From NCBI GenBank assembly GCA_020636005.1, contig JACJYR010000001.1:1498001-1562000 (forward strand): a stretch of 64,000 nt of DNA. Direction: 5' to 3'. This document shows, piece after piece, positions 1 through 8,579 of this stretch. Source of the DNA: Lewinellaceae bacterium. Its GTDB lineage: Bacteria > Bacteroidota > Bacteroidia > Chitinophagales > Saprospiraceae. The position numbers were made by a program, and so were the translations under genes. How positions within the stretch are numbered: the first letter of the stretch is position 1; every line of letters begins with the position of its first letter. A model generated the notes under the pieces. That model saw only the letters and a program-made list of their open reading frames with translations, was not told the DNA's origin and did no database searches.

Positions 1-40
1 CATCCTCTGGGCCACCAACCACGTCGAACCGGACTACCTG

Positions 41-802
41 GTGTACGAAGTAAAAAAGGTGGCGCAGTGGGGCTTCCTGGAAACGCACTACCTGTATCTC
101 TACATCCTGCTATTCACCATTTCCTTCCCGCTGACCAACAGCTTCGAATGGCGCCTCCGGTTTTACAAAAAGTGGAAATACCTGCTGCCCGGCAACCTCG
201 CCATCACGGCGGCCTTCATCGCCTGGGACGCCTACTTCACCCGCCTCGGCGTGTGGGGCTTCAATGATACTTACCTGACGGGCCTGCGCCTGCTGGGCCT
301 CCCCTGGGAGGAGTGGATGTTCTTTATCATGGTGCCTTTCTCCTGTGTATTTATTTATGAATCGGTGCTTTTCTATTTCAAAAAGGACATTTTCGCCAAA
401 TCGGAAAAGGGCATCACCCTGGCCCTGATGTTCCTTTTTTTCGGGGTCGGCCTTTTGAAATGGGAGCACATCTATACCAGTACCAGCTTCCTGCTCTGCG
501 GCTTTTTCAACCTCTACCATTTCCTGTTCGTGAAAAACCAAAGCCGGGGATACTTTTACCTGGCCTATCTCTTTTCCTTCCTTCCCTTTCTGCTGGTGAA
601 CGGCCTGCTGACGGGCGGCTTCACCGAAAACCCCGTGGTCGTTTACAATCCCGACGAGTTTTTCGGCCTGCGCATCGTTTCCATCCCTGTGGACGATGCC
701 GCCTATGGCTACCTGCTGCTCATGGCCAATTTTTCAGCCTACCAGTACTTCAAGGGGCGGGCCGCCGGGGCTCCCCCCAATCAAGAACCTGAAATCATGT
801 AA
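41..802 (+). CDS. Lycopene cyclase domain (CrtYcd-type) membrane protein
   Basis: Probable carotenoid cyclase: members of this heterodimer-type family close the ends of lycopene in the inner membrane. The protein is almost entirely hydrophobic helices. It shows the family pattern in which a GVWGFN stretch is followed by LPWEEWMFF and a PFSCVFIYE segment, where the acidic pair lies next to a membrane helix. Length (about 250 aa) fits the two-domain bacterial form. The start is uncertain: the frame stays open to the left window edge, no ATG precedes the first helix, and GTG codons at 41 and 59 are the only nearby candidates. It may therefore begin outside the window or be fused to an upstream carotenoid gene. 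Family assignment is fairly secure; the exact product (beta- or gamma-carotene) cannot be read. Confidence 0.75.
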   Translation: MYEVKKVAQWGFLETHYLYLYILLFTISFPLTNSFEWRLRFYKKWKYLLPGNLAITAAFIAWDAYFTRLGVWGFNDTYLTGLRLLGLPWEEWMFFIMVPFSCVFIYESVLFYFKKDIFAKSEKGITLALMFLFFGVGLLKWEHIYTSTSFLLCGFFNLYHFLFVKNQSRGYFYLAYLFSFLPFLLVNGLLTGGFTENPVVVYNPDEFFGLRIVSIPVDDAAYGYLLLMANFSAYQYFKGRAAGAPPNQEPEIM

Positions 803-839
803 TCTTAAATCTTAAATCTATCCTCTTCCGGAAAACAAC

Positions 840-873
840 AGCGGGCAGGCGGAACCAAATCCGCCTGCCCGCT
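840..873 (-). terminator. Hairpin terminator after the PA-domain gene
   Basis: A perfect 14-bp stem (840-853 with 860-873) and a 6-nt loop lie between two convergent genes. On the minus strand the stem is followed by a T-rich stretch (TGTTGTTTTC), so it most likely ends the transcript of the 909-2666 gene. The other side is T-poor. Confidence 0.65.
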
Positions 874-908
874 TCGCATTCTTCAAGTTTGGGCTTGTTA
901 AATAAACA

Positions 909-2666
909 TCACCGCAGCACCTGGAACATCTTCGACCGGTAGCCCTCCGGCGTACTGACCGACATAAAGTAGGTGCCGACGGCCAGATCGCCCACATCGA
1001 AGGGCAGGACGTCGTTCTGTATATTTTCAAACTGGCGGGTGCTCACGAGCCTGCCATTGAAGTCGAGTATCCTGACGGTTACTTCCCTGGCGGGCTGGTC
1101 GAGCGAGAGGTTCAGGTTGACGAAAGTGGAAGCCGGGTTGGGCGACAGGGAGATTTTGCTGTTGTCCAGCGGCTTTTCGTCCACGCCGGAGAAGCCGTCG
1201 AGGTGCATGCGGACAATAGCAACAGGGCCATCCCAGCCTTCGGTGCGGAAGCTGTCCACAAATATGGCAGTATTTAAACCGCCGGCCACCTCATCATCCA
1301 ATTTTCCAACCCCATATTTAGGAGGAATGACATTCGCTCCTTCTTGCCCATTATACCGGACCATTGCCAAGTATATACCGTTGGGCTGCAAAGTCACGGG
1401 TGCATTTAGTTCCAATGTTATTAAGTCAAAAGGTTGCACTTCAGGGCCTAAAGCGTAATCTGTAAAGCCAATTGCCGATACTGTGCCGCCGTTTTCATCC
1501 AGTGCATTGAGGGTAGGAAAATGCCCATCGGGTACGGAGCCATTGCCATCTGGATCTGCATTATAAATCCTGATTTTAAACAACCCGGTTCCTACTTCCC
1601 CGGTATAAATTTCGTCCGGATTGCCCAAAAGAAAGGTCACATGGGTGGCAGTCAACCCCTGGCTCCCTGTCCGGTAAAAATTGCCGATATCGTAGTTAAA
1701 CTCATAAACGTTTACAAAATTATCCTCTGAAGGCTCTATGGTGCCGTTGGTATTCGGTGTGATGACATTATCATCCTGGGCAAAGGTGTAATCTGTGATG
1801 ACGAACTTGCGCTCAAATGAATCGGGCGTTTCCGAGTTGGTATATTTTAACCTGTATTCCCCGATAGCTTGTGGCAAATAAGGATCTGAAAACGTGTGGT
1901 TATAAACCCCATAGCCAGGGATGTTTGTCACCGTTTCATTGATAGTAGTTTTTTGATTGGCAGGATCCGTAATTTCCAAGGTAAGCGTTAATTCCGGCAA
2001 TGTATCTGCCAACAGGTTGATAAACCTGATCCCCATATCTTTTAAGGGGACAATCGCACTTTGGGGCGTGTGATAAGAATAGGCATGCAGTGGATTTGCA
2101 AACGCCCTGGCTGCAAACGAGACATTGACCGTGCTGCCGGCATCGTAGGCAGCTTGTATCTTTTCGGCCGTATTCCTGGAAATGAAAATGGCTGGAATGG
2201 TGACTTCTGCTGCCAGAGAATCCCAGGGAGCCTCATTCGCTGCTGCCATGCCCCGCACCAAATTCCCGTCGGTATCGTCAACATCATCGTAATGGTTGCA
2301 AATAATGGCCCCAATAGCTCCTTTTTGCTGGGCCTGCCAGACTTTCCTGCTAAAAAAACCAGACACGGTGTCGCTTTCAGCCCCCCTGCGAATGAGAGCC
2401 ATTTTTCCAGTAAGGTCTGTCACGATTTCATGGTTACAGAGGCTGTCCCCATCTATGTCATAAGCCCAAATTAAATCGCCGGTAACCGTTTGGGTCAATT
2501 GTGGGCCCCAATCTGTTGCCTGGGTGCCATAGGTGTATTTTCCTACAATGTCGGAGGGCGAATTGATCAGGAAATCAATCGGAACTGGTGATCCGGAATT
2601 TATTTGTGCTGTTGCCACAGACACAACAATTCCAAGCATTACAAGGGTAGTAAACGTTTTTTTCAT
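909..2666 (-). CDS. Secreted PA-domain protein with T9SS type A sorting domain
   Basis: Predicted exported protein of 585 aa. Residues 1-20 form a signal peptide ending in VATAQ. A protease-associated (PA) domain follows at about 85-190, seen as the GKMALIRRG motif and later the GAIGAIICNH strand. The middle 200-500 is beta-rich with no catalytic motif I recognise. The last 80 residues are a T9SS sorting domain (SPNPAS near its start, GTYFMSV near its end, terminal R). PA domains usually accompany peptidases as lids or binding modules, but no peptidase core is visible here, so a binding or structural role at the cell surface is more likely. It is a paralogue of the gene at 2880-4655 and the two lie head-to-tail with a terminator between them. 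Confidence 0.85.
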   Translation of the reverse strand: MKKTFTTLVMLGIVVSVATAQINSGSPVPIDFLINSPSDIVGKYTYGTQATDWGPQLTQTVTGDLIWAYDIDGDSLCNHEIVTDLTGKMALIRRGAESDTVSGFFSRKVWQAQQKGAIGAIICNHYDDVDDTDGNLVRGMAAANEAPWDSLAAEVTIPAIFISRNTAEKIQAAYDAGSTVNVSFAARAFANPLHAYSYHTPQSAIVPLKDMGIRFINLLADTLPELTLTLEITDPANQKTTINETVTNIPGYGVYNHTFSDPYLPQAIGEYRLKYTNSETPDSFERKFVITDYTFAQDDNVITPNTNGTIEPSEDNFVNVYEFNYDIGNFYRTGSQGLTATHVTFLLGNPDEIYTGEVGTGLFKIRIYNADPDGNGSVPDGHFPTLNALDENGGTVSAIGFTDYALGPEVQPFDLITLELNAPVTLQPNGIYLAMVRYNGQEGANVIPPKYGVGKLDDEVAGGLNTAIFVDSFRTEGWDGPVAIVRMHLDGFSGVDEKPLDNSKISLSPNPASTFVNLNLSLDQPAREVTVRILDFNGRLVSTRQFENIQNDVLPFDVGDLAVGTYFMSVSTPEGYRSKMFQVLR

Positions 2667-2786
2667 ACTAATTCAATTTTTGTTAAAGACTTTAGTTAAA
2701 ACCGAGATGTTGGGTAAAAATAGTAAATCCAAATAGTTTTTCGGGAAAATTATGCAAAACGGCGCATTGGGCTTGTCGGGAAAAAA

Positions 2787-2826
2787 ACAAAACCGGCCCT
2801 GTCTAAAAAGAAAGGGCCGGTTTTGT
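2787..2826 (-). terminator. Intrinsic terminator between the PA-domain paralogues
   Basis: A perfect 14-bp inverted repeat (2787-2800 with 2813-2826) surrounds a 12-nt loop. Read on the minus strand it follows the stop of the 2880-4655 gene and runs into a T tract, the form of a Rho-independent terminator. It separates the transcription of the two tandem paralogues. Confidence 0.8.
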
Positions 2827-2879
2827 TTATCAATAAGCAACCAGTTCCACGTGTAAATTTGAAACCCTGCTAAAGCAAC

Positions 2880-4655
2880 TTAACGCTGCACCGAAACAGG
2901 ATAAGTAGCCACCCCATTCTCCGTGCGCACCATCAAAAAGTACTGGCCGGTTGGCAAAGCGGAGATGTTGAACTCGACCTTGTCGTTCTGTACGTTGTCC
3001 TTTTTGGCCCGGAACAACTGGCGGCCGGAAGCATCCCGGATGCTGTATTCCAGGTACTTGCTGACGCCCGGCAGGGCTACCTCGGCCGTGAAGCGGTTGG
3101 TGGCCGGATTCGGGAAGATGTTCACGGATACGTCTTCCAGCAGCGGCTCCTGGACGGCATTGGCACCGGCCGGGGTGATATGAACGGCAGTAGCGACAGA
3201 ACCCATCGTAGTTCCACCCATTCCATTGTTGAAAACACCAAAAGAACCGGGGGCACCTGAGTCAGGATCCCAGGTATTAGTTTGGAGATAAGGAATATCC
3301 AAATCAGAAGTAAACAAGTTATTGTCATTTCGTTGGGTCTGGTCAATGCCCTCATCAAATCCAAAGAACACCGTTTCTGTGCCTTCAAACCGGGGGGCGA
3401 TGATCAGGTTCACCTCATCCTGGTCAAAGGTGTAGGGACCATTGAATGAGATGAAATCAAGCAAATTAACTGTGACCCATTGCCTATCCAATGATGGATC
3501 CAAGTCCACCGTATTAAAGGCAACTGTGGTGAATTCATCGCTGCTGAACATGCTGTCCTGATTCAAATCTTCCCAAAGAAAAGCATACACTGATACAAAA
3601 GAACCAGCCGATAGCAGGCCAAAGCTATCCAGGGTGGTGCTCACGTAAAAGGTAGCACTGTCCAGAACTGCCCCTGTGGCATTGGTCATGTGGAATCCGG
3701 ACATGAACATTACGTTTCCACCACCATCACGGGTATATCCAATGGTAACTTCGGGGCGGTTATTGGCCTCGTCCCACCGGCCTTTGCAGAAGGTATTCTC
3801 GCTGATATAGAAGCTGGTTGACACACTATTATCGAAAGAAGATTCGTCCGGCGTGTCATAGGTCACATCGTAGGTGAGGTCATAGTAGCCGGTTTCTGCT
3901 GGTGGCTCGTAAGCGGGAAGGATTTCTAGGTCGGAAGTGTCGCCGGTCACGATTACCTCTACAGTGCCTTCTTCGGAATAGACCTGGCTGCCGTTGTGAT
4001 CTATAGAAGCCTGCACCACGACGTTTTCGGCATCGTTCAGGCCACGGTTGAGCACGGAGGCACCTGTAGGCACTTCGAACTGACCATTGCCCACAGCATA
4101 TTTGGGCACGGTTCCAAAGAGCGGGTTCAGTATCCTGGTGATGTCCACGCTGACATTGTTGTCAAATACGATGGCGCCCATGGTGATGTTAACCGGGCCA
4201 TTTGCCAATTCAGCACGGATTGCCTGGCCGTCTTCAAAGGAAAGCATGACGGCAGGAATGTTAACGACGGGAGCTGTCAGGCCCATGGCAAAAGTGCCGT
4301 CGCCAGGCAAATTGTTGAACACGATGGCGGCTATGGCACCGGCATTTTCTGCGAGAGATACTTTCTCACTGAAATTACAGGAGCCCCTGTCAATCAAGGC
4401 AATCTTGCCAGCCAGTTCACTGCCGTTTATAAGAGAAACGCATCCAATAGTAGGAGTTGCTGTCCCATTGTCAACAAAAATGGCATCGGCTGTCCAGGTG
4501 CCGCTAGACAAGGCTACTGTGCTGAAACCAGTGCCGGCTTCATCAAAAGCTTTAGCTCCGGCAATGCTGGCGGGCGAGTTGACGACCACGGCAGTCTGAG
4601 CAGAGGCCATGGTTACAACCATTAAAAAAGTGATAAGTAGTAAAAAATTCCTCAT
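2880..4655 (-). CDS. Secreted PA-domain protein with T9SS sorting domain (paralogue)
   Basis: A 591-aa exported protein with the same plan as its downstream neighbour. It has a signal peptide at 1-20 (ending ASAQ) and a PA domain at about 30-160 with GKIALIDRGSCNF and GAIAAIVFNN. A region near 170-270 resembles the FN3-like segments placed after PA domains. A long beta-rich part follows, then a C-terminal type A sorting domain (FPNPATNRF, GQYFLMVRTE, final VQR). No peptidase catalytic residues are evident. It would be exported by Sec and then moved across the outer membrane by T9SS. The tandem arrangement suggests duplication followed by divergence, because the middle regions align poorly by eye. 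Confidence 0.85.
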   Translation of the reverse strand: MRNFLLLITFLMVVTMASAQTAVVVNSPASIAGAKAFDEAGTGFSTVALSSGTWTADAIFVDNGTATPTIGCVSLINGSELAGKIALIDRGSCNFSEKVSLAENAGAIAAIVFNNLPGDGTFAMGLTAPVVNIPAVMLSFEDGQAIRAELANGPVNITMGAIVFDNNVSVDITRILNPLFGTVPKYAVGNGQFEVPTGASVLNRGLNDAENVVVQASIDHNGSQVYSEEGTVEVIVTGDTSDLEILPAYEPPAETGYYDLTYDVTYDTPDESSFDNSVSTSFYISENTFCKGRWDEANNRPEVTIGYTRDGGGNVMFMSGFHMTNATGAVLDSATFYVSTTLDSFGLLSAGSFVSVYAFLWEDLNQDSMFSSDEFTTVAFNTVDLDPSLDRQWVTVNLLDFISFNGPYTFDQDEVNLIIAPRFEGTETVFFGFDEGIDQTQRNDNNLFTSDLDIPYLQTNTWDPDSGAPGSFGVFNNGMGGTTMGSVATAVHITPAGANAVQEPLLEDVSVNIFPNPATNRFTAEVALPGVSKYLEYSIRDASGRQLFRAKKDNVQNDKVEFNISALPTGQYFLMVRTENGVATYPVSVQR

Positions 4656-4781
4656 GTTAAGATAGTTTTGTTAAAAGATTATAGGAATGATTTCGGTTCT
4701 CCGTGTGCAGGATCAAAGCAGCTTTTGCTCCGAATTGTTCAATTGGTAAAGGGGGGATTGGCCGGGGTTGTCACGTTTTGG

Positions 4782-4789
4782 CAAAAGTA
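4782..4789 (-). promoter_or_regulatory. Candidate Bacteroidota -7 box
   Basis: On the minus strand this reads TACTTTTG, matching the TAnnTTTG -7 element used by Bacteroidota primary sigma factors. It lies about 130 bases before the ATG of the PA-domain gene at 4655. No clear TTTG -33 box was found at the expected distance. Confidence 0.4.
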
Positions 4790-4879
4790 GCAAATTCTAT
4801 TGCCGGGTCTTATTTTGTAAAGAAAGCTTTTGGGGAAGCCGGGCATATTTTGGGCAAGTGTAAGCCAAACAACAAATTG

Positions 4880-4917
4880 GAATTGTGTTTTTGTGTTTGT
4901 GTGTTTTTGTGTTTTTG
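4880..4917. repeat. Low-complexity TTTTTGTG repeat
   Basis: A short run of TTTTTGTG and TGTG units directly abuts the dispersed repeat that starts at 4918. Copy number in such a tract could vary by slippage. No coding role is seen. Confidence 0.55.
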
Positions 4918-5032
4918 TTAGGACCGAAGGAAAAATAATCCCGATGTGAAATCGGGATTATTTTTAAAAAACCCCTCCATTGCTGGGGTTTTCAAAATCA
5001 AAATGGTGAAGTTATTTTTTCATCGTTACTAA
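4918..5032. repeat. Dispersed double-hairpin repeat, copy 1
   Basis: First of three ~115-bp copies (others at 38371-38484 and 38695-38808). Each begins TTAGGACCGAAGG or a close variant and contains two stem-loops. The first has 12-bp arms around AATAATCCCGAT, flanked by A and T tracts on both sides. The second is an AAACCCC/GGGGTTT stem. A conserved TTATTTTTT-ATCGTTACT end follows. The A/T tracts allow termination in either direction. Here it lies downstream of clpB, in the 568-base gap 4656-5223, which otherwise holds only a promoter motif and simple repeats. Confidence 0.8.
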
Positions 5033-5223
5033 ATTGGTGGTTCATTTGGAAAAATTCTCCGGGACTATTCAGGGAAGTGTGTTTAAAAAAAAACACACGC
5101 TCACAATCAATCACTTGTGAGAAACTGACACAGTTTTTTGAACAATCTCAATTCGCCTGGCTGAATCAGGCAGTGAAATGGTTGAGAAAGACAACCCCAC
5201 ATCCAAACACCCAAACCCAAACT

Positions 5224-8025
5224 TTACCCCTTCCCGTCCTTCACCTCCTCCACCGTCTTTTTTAAATCGGCGGTCGCCTTTTCCAGTTCCTCTACTTGTT
5301 GCTCCCGTTCCGTTTTTTTGCCGCCCCGCCGGTTCCGTTTGGCAGCGGTTCTGACGGGCTGTTCTTTGGCCGGGCCGGCGATGGTCGCCTTCCAATCCTG
5401 CACGGGCTTGGTCCCTTCCACGGGCTGGTTGGAAAAAACTAGTTCCTCGTTCCCGGCATCCACATACACCGTGTCGCCGGGCGAAAAGGTGCCGCCGATG
5501 ACGTGCTTGGACAGCTCGTCAATGAGGATGTCCTGCAAGGCCCGTTTCATCGGCCTCGCCCCGAACTGTGGGTCGTAGCCGGCGTCGGCCAGTAAGTCGA
5601 GCGCTGCTTCGGTAATGGCCAGGCCGAGGTTCTGGCGCAGCAGCATCTTTTCCGTTTTCCGCAGCAGCAACAGCAGTATCTGTTTGATTTCGTCCCTGGT
5701 GAGCGGCAGGAACACGATCACCTCGTCAATGCGGTTGAGGAATTCCGGGCGCAGGTTTTCCTTGAGGGTGTCCATCACCTCCTTTTGGGTGGTGGCGATG
5801 ATTTCGGAGCGGTGCTCCTCGCCGAGGGCGTCCAGGTCCTCGAAGTTTTCGAGGATTTTCTCGGCGGCCATGTTGGAGGTCATGATGACGATGGCGTTTT
5901 TAAAAGTGGCCACCCGTCCCTTGTTGTCGGTCAGCCGACCTTCATCCAGCACCTGCAATAAAATGTTGAAGGTGTCGGGGTGGGCCTTTTCGATTTCATC
6001 CAATAAAATAATGGAATAGGGCCTGCGCCGCACCGCCTCCGTGAGTTGGCCGCCCTCGTCGTAGCCGATGTAGCCTGGCGGGGCGCCCACGAGGCGGCTC
6101 ACGTTGTGGCGCTCCTGGTACTCGCTCATGTCAATGCGGATGATGGCGTGTTCGTCGTTAAAGAGTACTTCGGCCAGTGCCTTGGCCAGTTCCGTTTTGC
6201 CCACGCCGGTGGGGCCGAGGAAGATGAAGGAGCCGATGGGGCGGTTTTCGTCCTGCAGGCCGGCCCGGCTGCGGCGCACGGCGTCGGAGACGGCTTTCAC
6301 GGCCTGCTCCTGGCCGATGAGCCGCTGGTGGAGTTCGCCTTCCAGGTGCATCAGTTTTTCCTTTTCGCTCTGCATCATGCGGGTAACGGGGATGCCCGTC
6401 CAGCGGGCCACGATGCCGGCAATGTCCTCGGCGGTGACTTCCTCGTTGGTGAAACGGCTTTCTTCGGGCAGTTTGGCCAGTTTTTCTTCGGCCTCTTTCA
6501 GGGCTTGCTGCTCCTTGGGCAAGTCGCCGTAGCGGATTTTGGCGACGGCCTCCAGGTCGCTGTTGCGCTCGGCCTTTTCGGCGGCCATTTCCAGTTCCTC
6601 GATTTTCTTTTTGATGCTTTGGATGGCGTCCACGCCGTCTTTTTCATTTTTCCAGGCCGCCCGCACGCTGTCCCTCTTTTGGCGGGCATTGGCGATGAGG
6701 CCGTTGATAGCGTTCACTTTTCCGGTGGCGTTTTCCCTTTTCAGCGCTTCTTTTTCTATTTCAAGCTGGCGCACCTTGCGGTCCCATTCGTCCACTTCCT
6801 CGGGCACGCTGTCCAGTTCGAGGCGGAGCTTGGCGGCGGCCTCGTCAATGAGGTCAATGGCCTTGTCGGGCAGTTGGCGGTCGGCCACGTAGCGGTGGGA
6901 AAGCTCGGCGGCGGCGACCAGCGCCTCGTCGAGGATGTCTATTTTATGGTAAACCTCGTATTTTTCCTGGATGCCCCGCAGGATGGAGATGGTGTCCTCC
7001 ACGCTGGGCTCTTCGATGAGCACTTTCTGGAAGCGGCGGACGAGGGCCTGGTCTTTTTCAAAATGCTTCTGGTACTCGTCGAGGGTAGTGGCGCCGATGG
7101 TGCGCAGCTCGCCGCGGGCGAGGGCGGGTTTCAGGATGTTGGCGGCGTCCATGGCGCCGTTGCCGCCGCCGGCACCGACGAGGGTGTGTATTTCATCAAT
7201 GAACAAAATGATCTCGCCGTTGGAGTTTTGCACCTGCTTGATGACGGCTTTCAGCCTTTCTTCAAACTCCCCCTTGTACTTCGCCCCGGCGATGAGGGCG
7301 GAGATGTCGAGCGTGTAAATCTGCTTGGTGCGCAGGTTTTCCGGCACGTCGTGCTTCACGATGCGCCAGGCGATGCCCTCCACGATGGCTGTTTTTCCCA
7401 CGCCTGCCTCGCCTACGAGGATGGGGTTATTTTTTTTCCTGCGGGAAACGATGTGCAGCACCCGGCGTATCTCTTCGTCGCGGCCCACGATGGGGTCGAG
7501 CTTGCCTTCCTCAGCAAGGGCGTTCAGGTTGACGGCGTACTTGGTGAGGGCGTTGAACTGCTCGTCGCTGCTTTGGTCAGAAACTTTTTCGCCCTTGCGC
7601 AGTTCGATGATGGCGGAACGGAGGGTTTCTTCGGAAGCGCCGAGCATTTTCAGCAGCTTGCCCGCTTTGTCTTCCCCTTGCAGGATGCCCATCAGGATAA
7701 GCTCAATGCTGATGTACTCGTCGCCAAAGTCGGGCAGCAGCTTTTTGGCACGGGCCAGGGCCTTGTTCGCTTCGGGGGTGAGGAACTGCTTTTCGGTGCC
7801 GGTGACCTTGGGGGTAAGCTGGATGAGCGTTTCGTTCTGGCGCCGCAGCACGTCGAGGCTCACGCCGCTTTTTTCGAGCAAAAAGGTGGCGACGTGTTCA
7901 TCGGTTTCAAGGATGCCTTTTATGAGGTGGGCCGAGTCCACGTTTTGCTGGCTCAGGCCGGCGGCTATCTGCTGCGCTTTCAGGATGGCATCCTGGGCTT
8001 TTATGGTGAAGTTGTCGTAGGTCAT
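5224..8025 (-). CDS. clpB: ATP-dependent disaggregase ClpB
   Basis: Hsp100 chaperone that threads aggregated proteins through a hexameric ring together with DnaK. The N-terminal double Clp repeat spans about 1-150. The first AAA module has Walker A GEAGVGKTA and Walker B FIDEIH. The coiled-coil M domain is at about 410-530, which separates ClpB from ClpA/ClpC. The second AAA module has GPTGVGKTE and LLDEIEKAH. The core is typical, but at 933 aa the protein carries an extra C-terminal tail of roughly 65 residues, rich in Lys, Arg and Glu and likely partly coiled (RNRRGGKK, then heptad-like EELEKA). A tandem CGGTGGA repeat sits just before the ATG. The gene is monocistronic as far as can be seen. 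Confidence 0.97.
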   Translation of the reverse strand: MTYDNFTIKAQDAILKAQQIAAGLSQQNVDSAHLIKGILETDEHVATFLLEKSGVSLDVLRRQNETLIQLTPKVTGTEKQFLTPEANKALARAKKLLPDFGDEYISIELILMGILQGEDKAGKLLKMLGASEETLRSAIIELRKGEKVSDQSSDEQFNALTKYAVNLNALAEEGKLDPIVGRDEEIRRVLHIVSRRKKNNPILVGEAGVGKTAIVEGIAWRIVKHDVPENLRTKQIYTLDISALIAGAKYKGEFEERLKAVIKQVQNSNGEIILFIDEIHTLVGAGGGNGAMDAANILKPALARGELRTIGATTLDEYQKHFEKDQALVRRFQKVLIEEPSVEDTISILRGIQEKYEVYHKIDILDEALVAAAELSHRYVADRQLPDKAIDLIDEAAAKLRLELDSVPEEVDEWDRKVRQLEIEKEALKRENATGKVNAINGLIANARQKRDSVRAAWKNEKDGVDAIQSIKKKIEELEMAAEKAERNSDLEAVAKIRYGDLPKEQQALKEAEEKLAKLPEESRFTNEEVTAEDIAGIVARWTGIPVTRMMQSEKEKLMHLEGELHQRLIGQEQAVKAVSDAVRRSRAGLQDENRPIGSFIFLGPTGVGKTELAKALAEVLFNDEHAIIRIDMSEYQERHNVSRLVGAPPGYIGYDEGGQLTEAVRRRPYSIILLDEIEKAHPDTFNILLQVLDEGRLTDNKGRVATFKNAIVIMTSNMAAEKILENFEDLDALGEEHRSEIIATTQKEVMDTLKENLRPEFLNRIDEVIVFLPLTRDEIKQILLLLLRKTEKMLLRQNLGLAITEAALDLLADAGYDPQFGARPMKRALQDILIDELSKHVIGGTFSPGDTVYVDAGNEELVFSNQPVEGTKPVQDWKATIAGPAKEQPVRTAAKRNRRGGKKTEREQQVEELEKATADLKKTVEEVKDGKG

Positions 8026-8033
8026 AGTTAGAT

Positions 8034-8060
8034 GGTTGACGGTGGACGGTGGACGGTGGA
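8034..8060. repeat. Tandem CGGTGGA heptamer repeat before clpB
   Basis: About three to four copies of a 7-nt unit (CGGTGGA) end nine bases before the clpB start codon. They therefore occupy the 5' untranslated region of clpB where a ribosome site would be. The same unit occurs inside pheT at 21523-21554. Confidence 0.8.
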
Positions 8061-8100
8061 AACCGGCTGTACGATCCGTTTACTCAAAAAGTTTGGGTGG

Positions 8101-8108
8101 CAAATGTA
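8101..8108 (-). promoter_or_regulatory. Candidate -7 box for clpB
   Basis: Minus-strand TACATTTG matches TAnnTTTG and lies 75 bases before the clpB ATG. This would give a leader of about 65 bases that includes the heptamer repeat. No heat-shock operator such as a CIRCE inverted repeat is visible. Confidence 0.45.
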
Positions 8109-8279
8109 GCAAGGTAGGATGGAATGCCAAGACTGAGTGGTAAACTTCTGGCGGGGAAAGGGTCTGGGTTCAACAAAAATGTGGAGCGGCAGGAATTGCA
8201 ATTGTTTTTTTCAAAAAATGAATGGTCAAAAAATGCCCGCCCGTTACAAGCGTTCCTTCCAACCAATACCTGTCTGTTG

Positions 8280-8579
8280 CTAAATATGCAAAGGACGGAC
8301 GAAGGTCTTCCCGCCCAAGTCAATCCAAGCATGGTAATGTCCAGCTTCCAGCTTGGGCAAGTGCAGTTTTAGCCATGAAATGCCCGCCCCAAAAGCACGT
8401 CTTTCTTCCAGCCGCACCCTTCCCAACCGGTCAAGTAAAAGCACGGAACACAGGCTGGGAGCGGTTAATTGACACTCCACTTTTGCTACCAAATGGCCGC
8501 TTAAATCATGGTGCAGTTGAAGCTCCCCGATTGCTACATTCATCGGCTTATCCGTACCTGTGTTTGCCACATTGTTCAT
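8280..8579 (-). CDS. Orphan sorting-domain-like small protein
   Basis: A 99-aa ORF whose ATG overlaps the TGA of the adhesin gene (ATGA, 8576-8579), a layout typical of translational coupling. Its sequence has the spacing of a T9SS type A sorting domain: a beta-strand pair, then SVLLLDRLGRV, then the LPKLEAGHYHAWIDLGGK strand-turn-strand close, ending PLHI. It has no signal peptide, so it could not enter T9SS by itself. It may be a degenerate second sorting domain cut off from a longer ancestor, or an accessory subunit. Codon usage looks like that of its neighbour. That it is translated is an inference from the overlap and the coherent fold pattern. Confidence 0.6.
   Translation of the reverse strand: MNNVANTGTDKPMNVAIGELQLHHDLSGHLVAKVECQLTAPSLCSVLLLDRLGRVRLEERRAFGAGISWLKLHLPKLEAGHYHAWIDLGGKTFVRPLHI

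Noticed and set aside
6046..8031. A 661-codon plus-strand frame opposite clpB
   Set aside because: It is an antisense shadow of clpB's GC-rich codons; clpB on the other strand is a full match to a known family.
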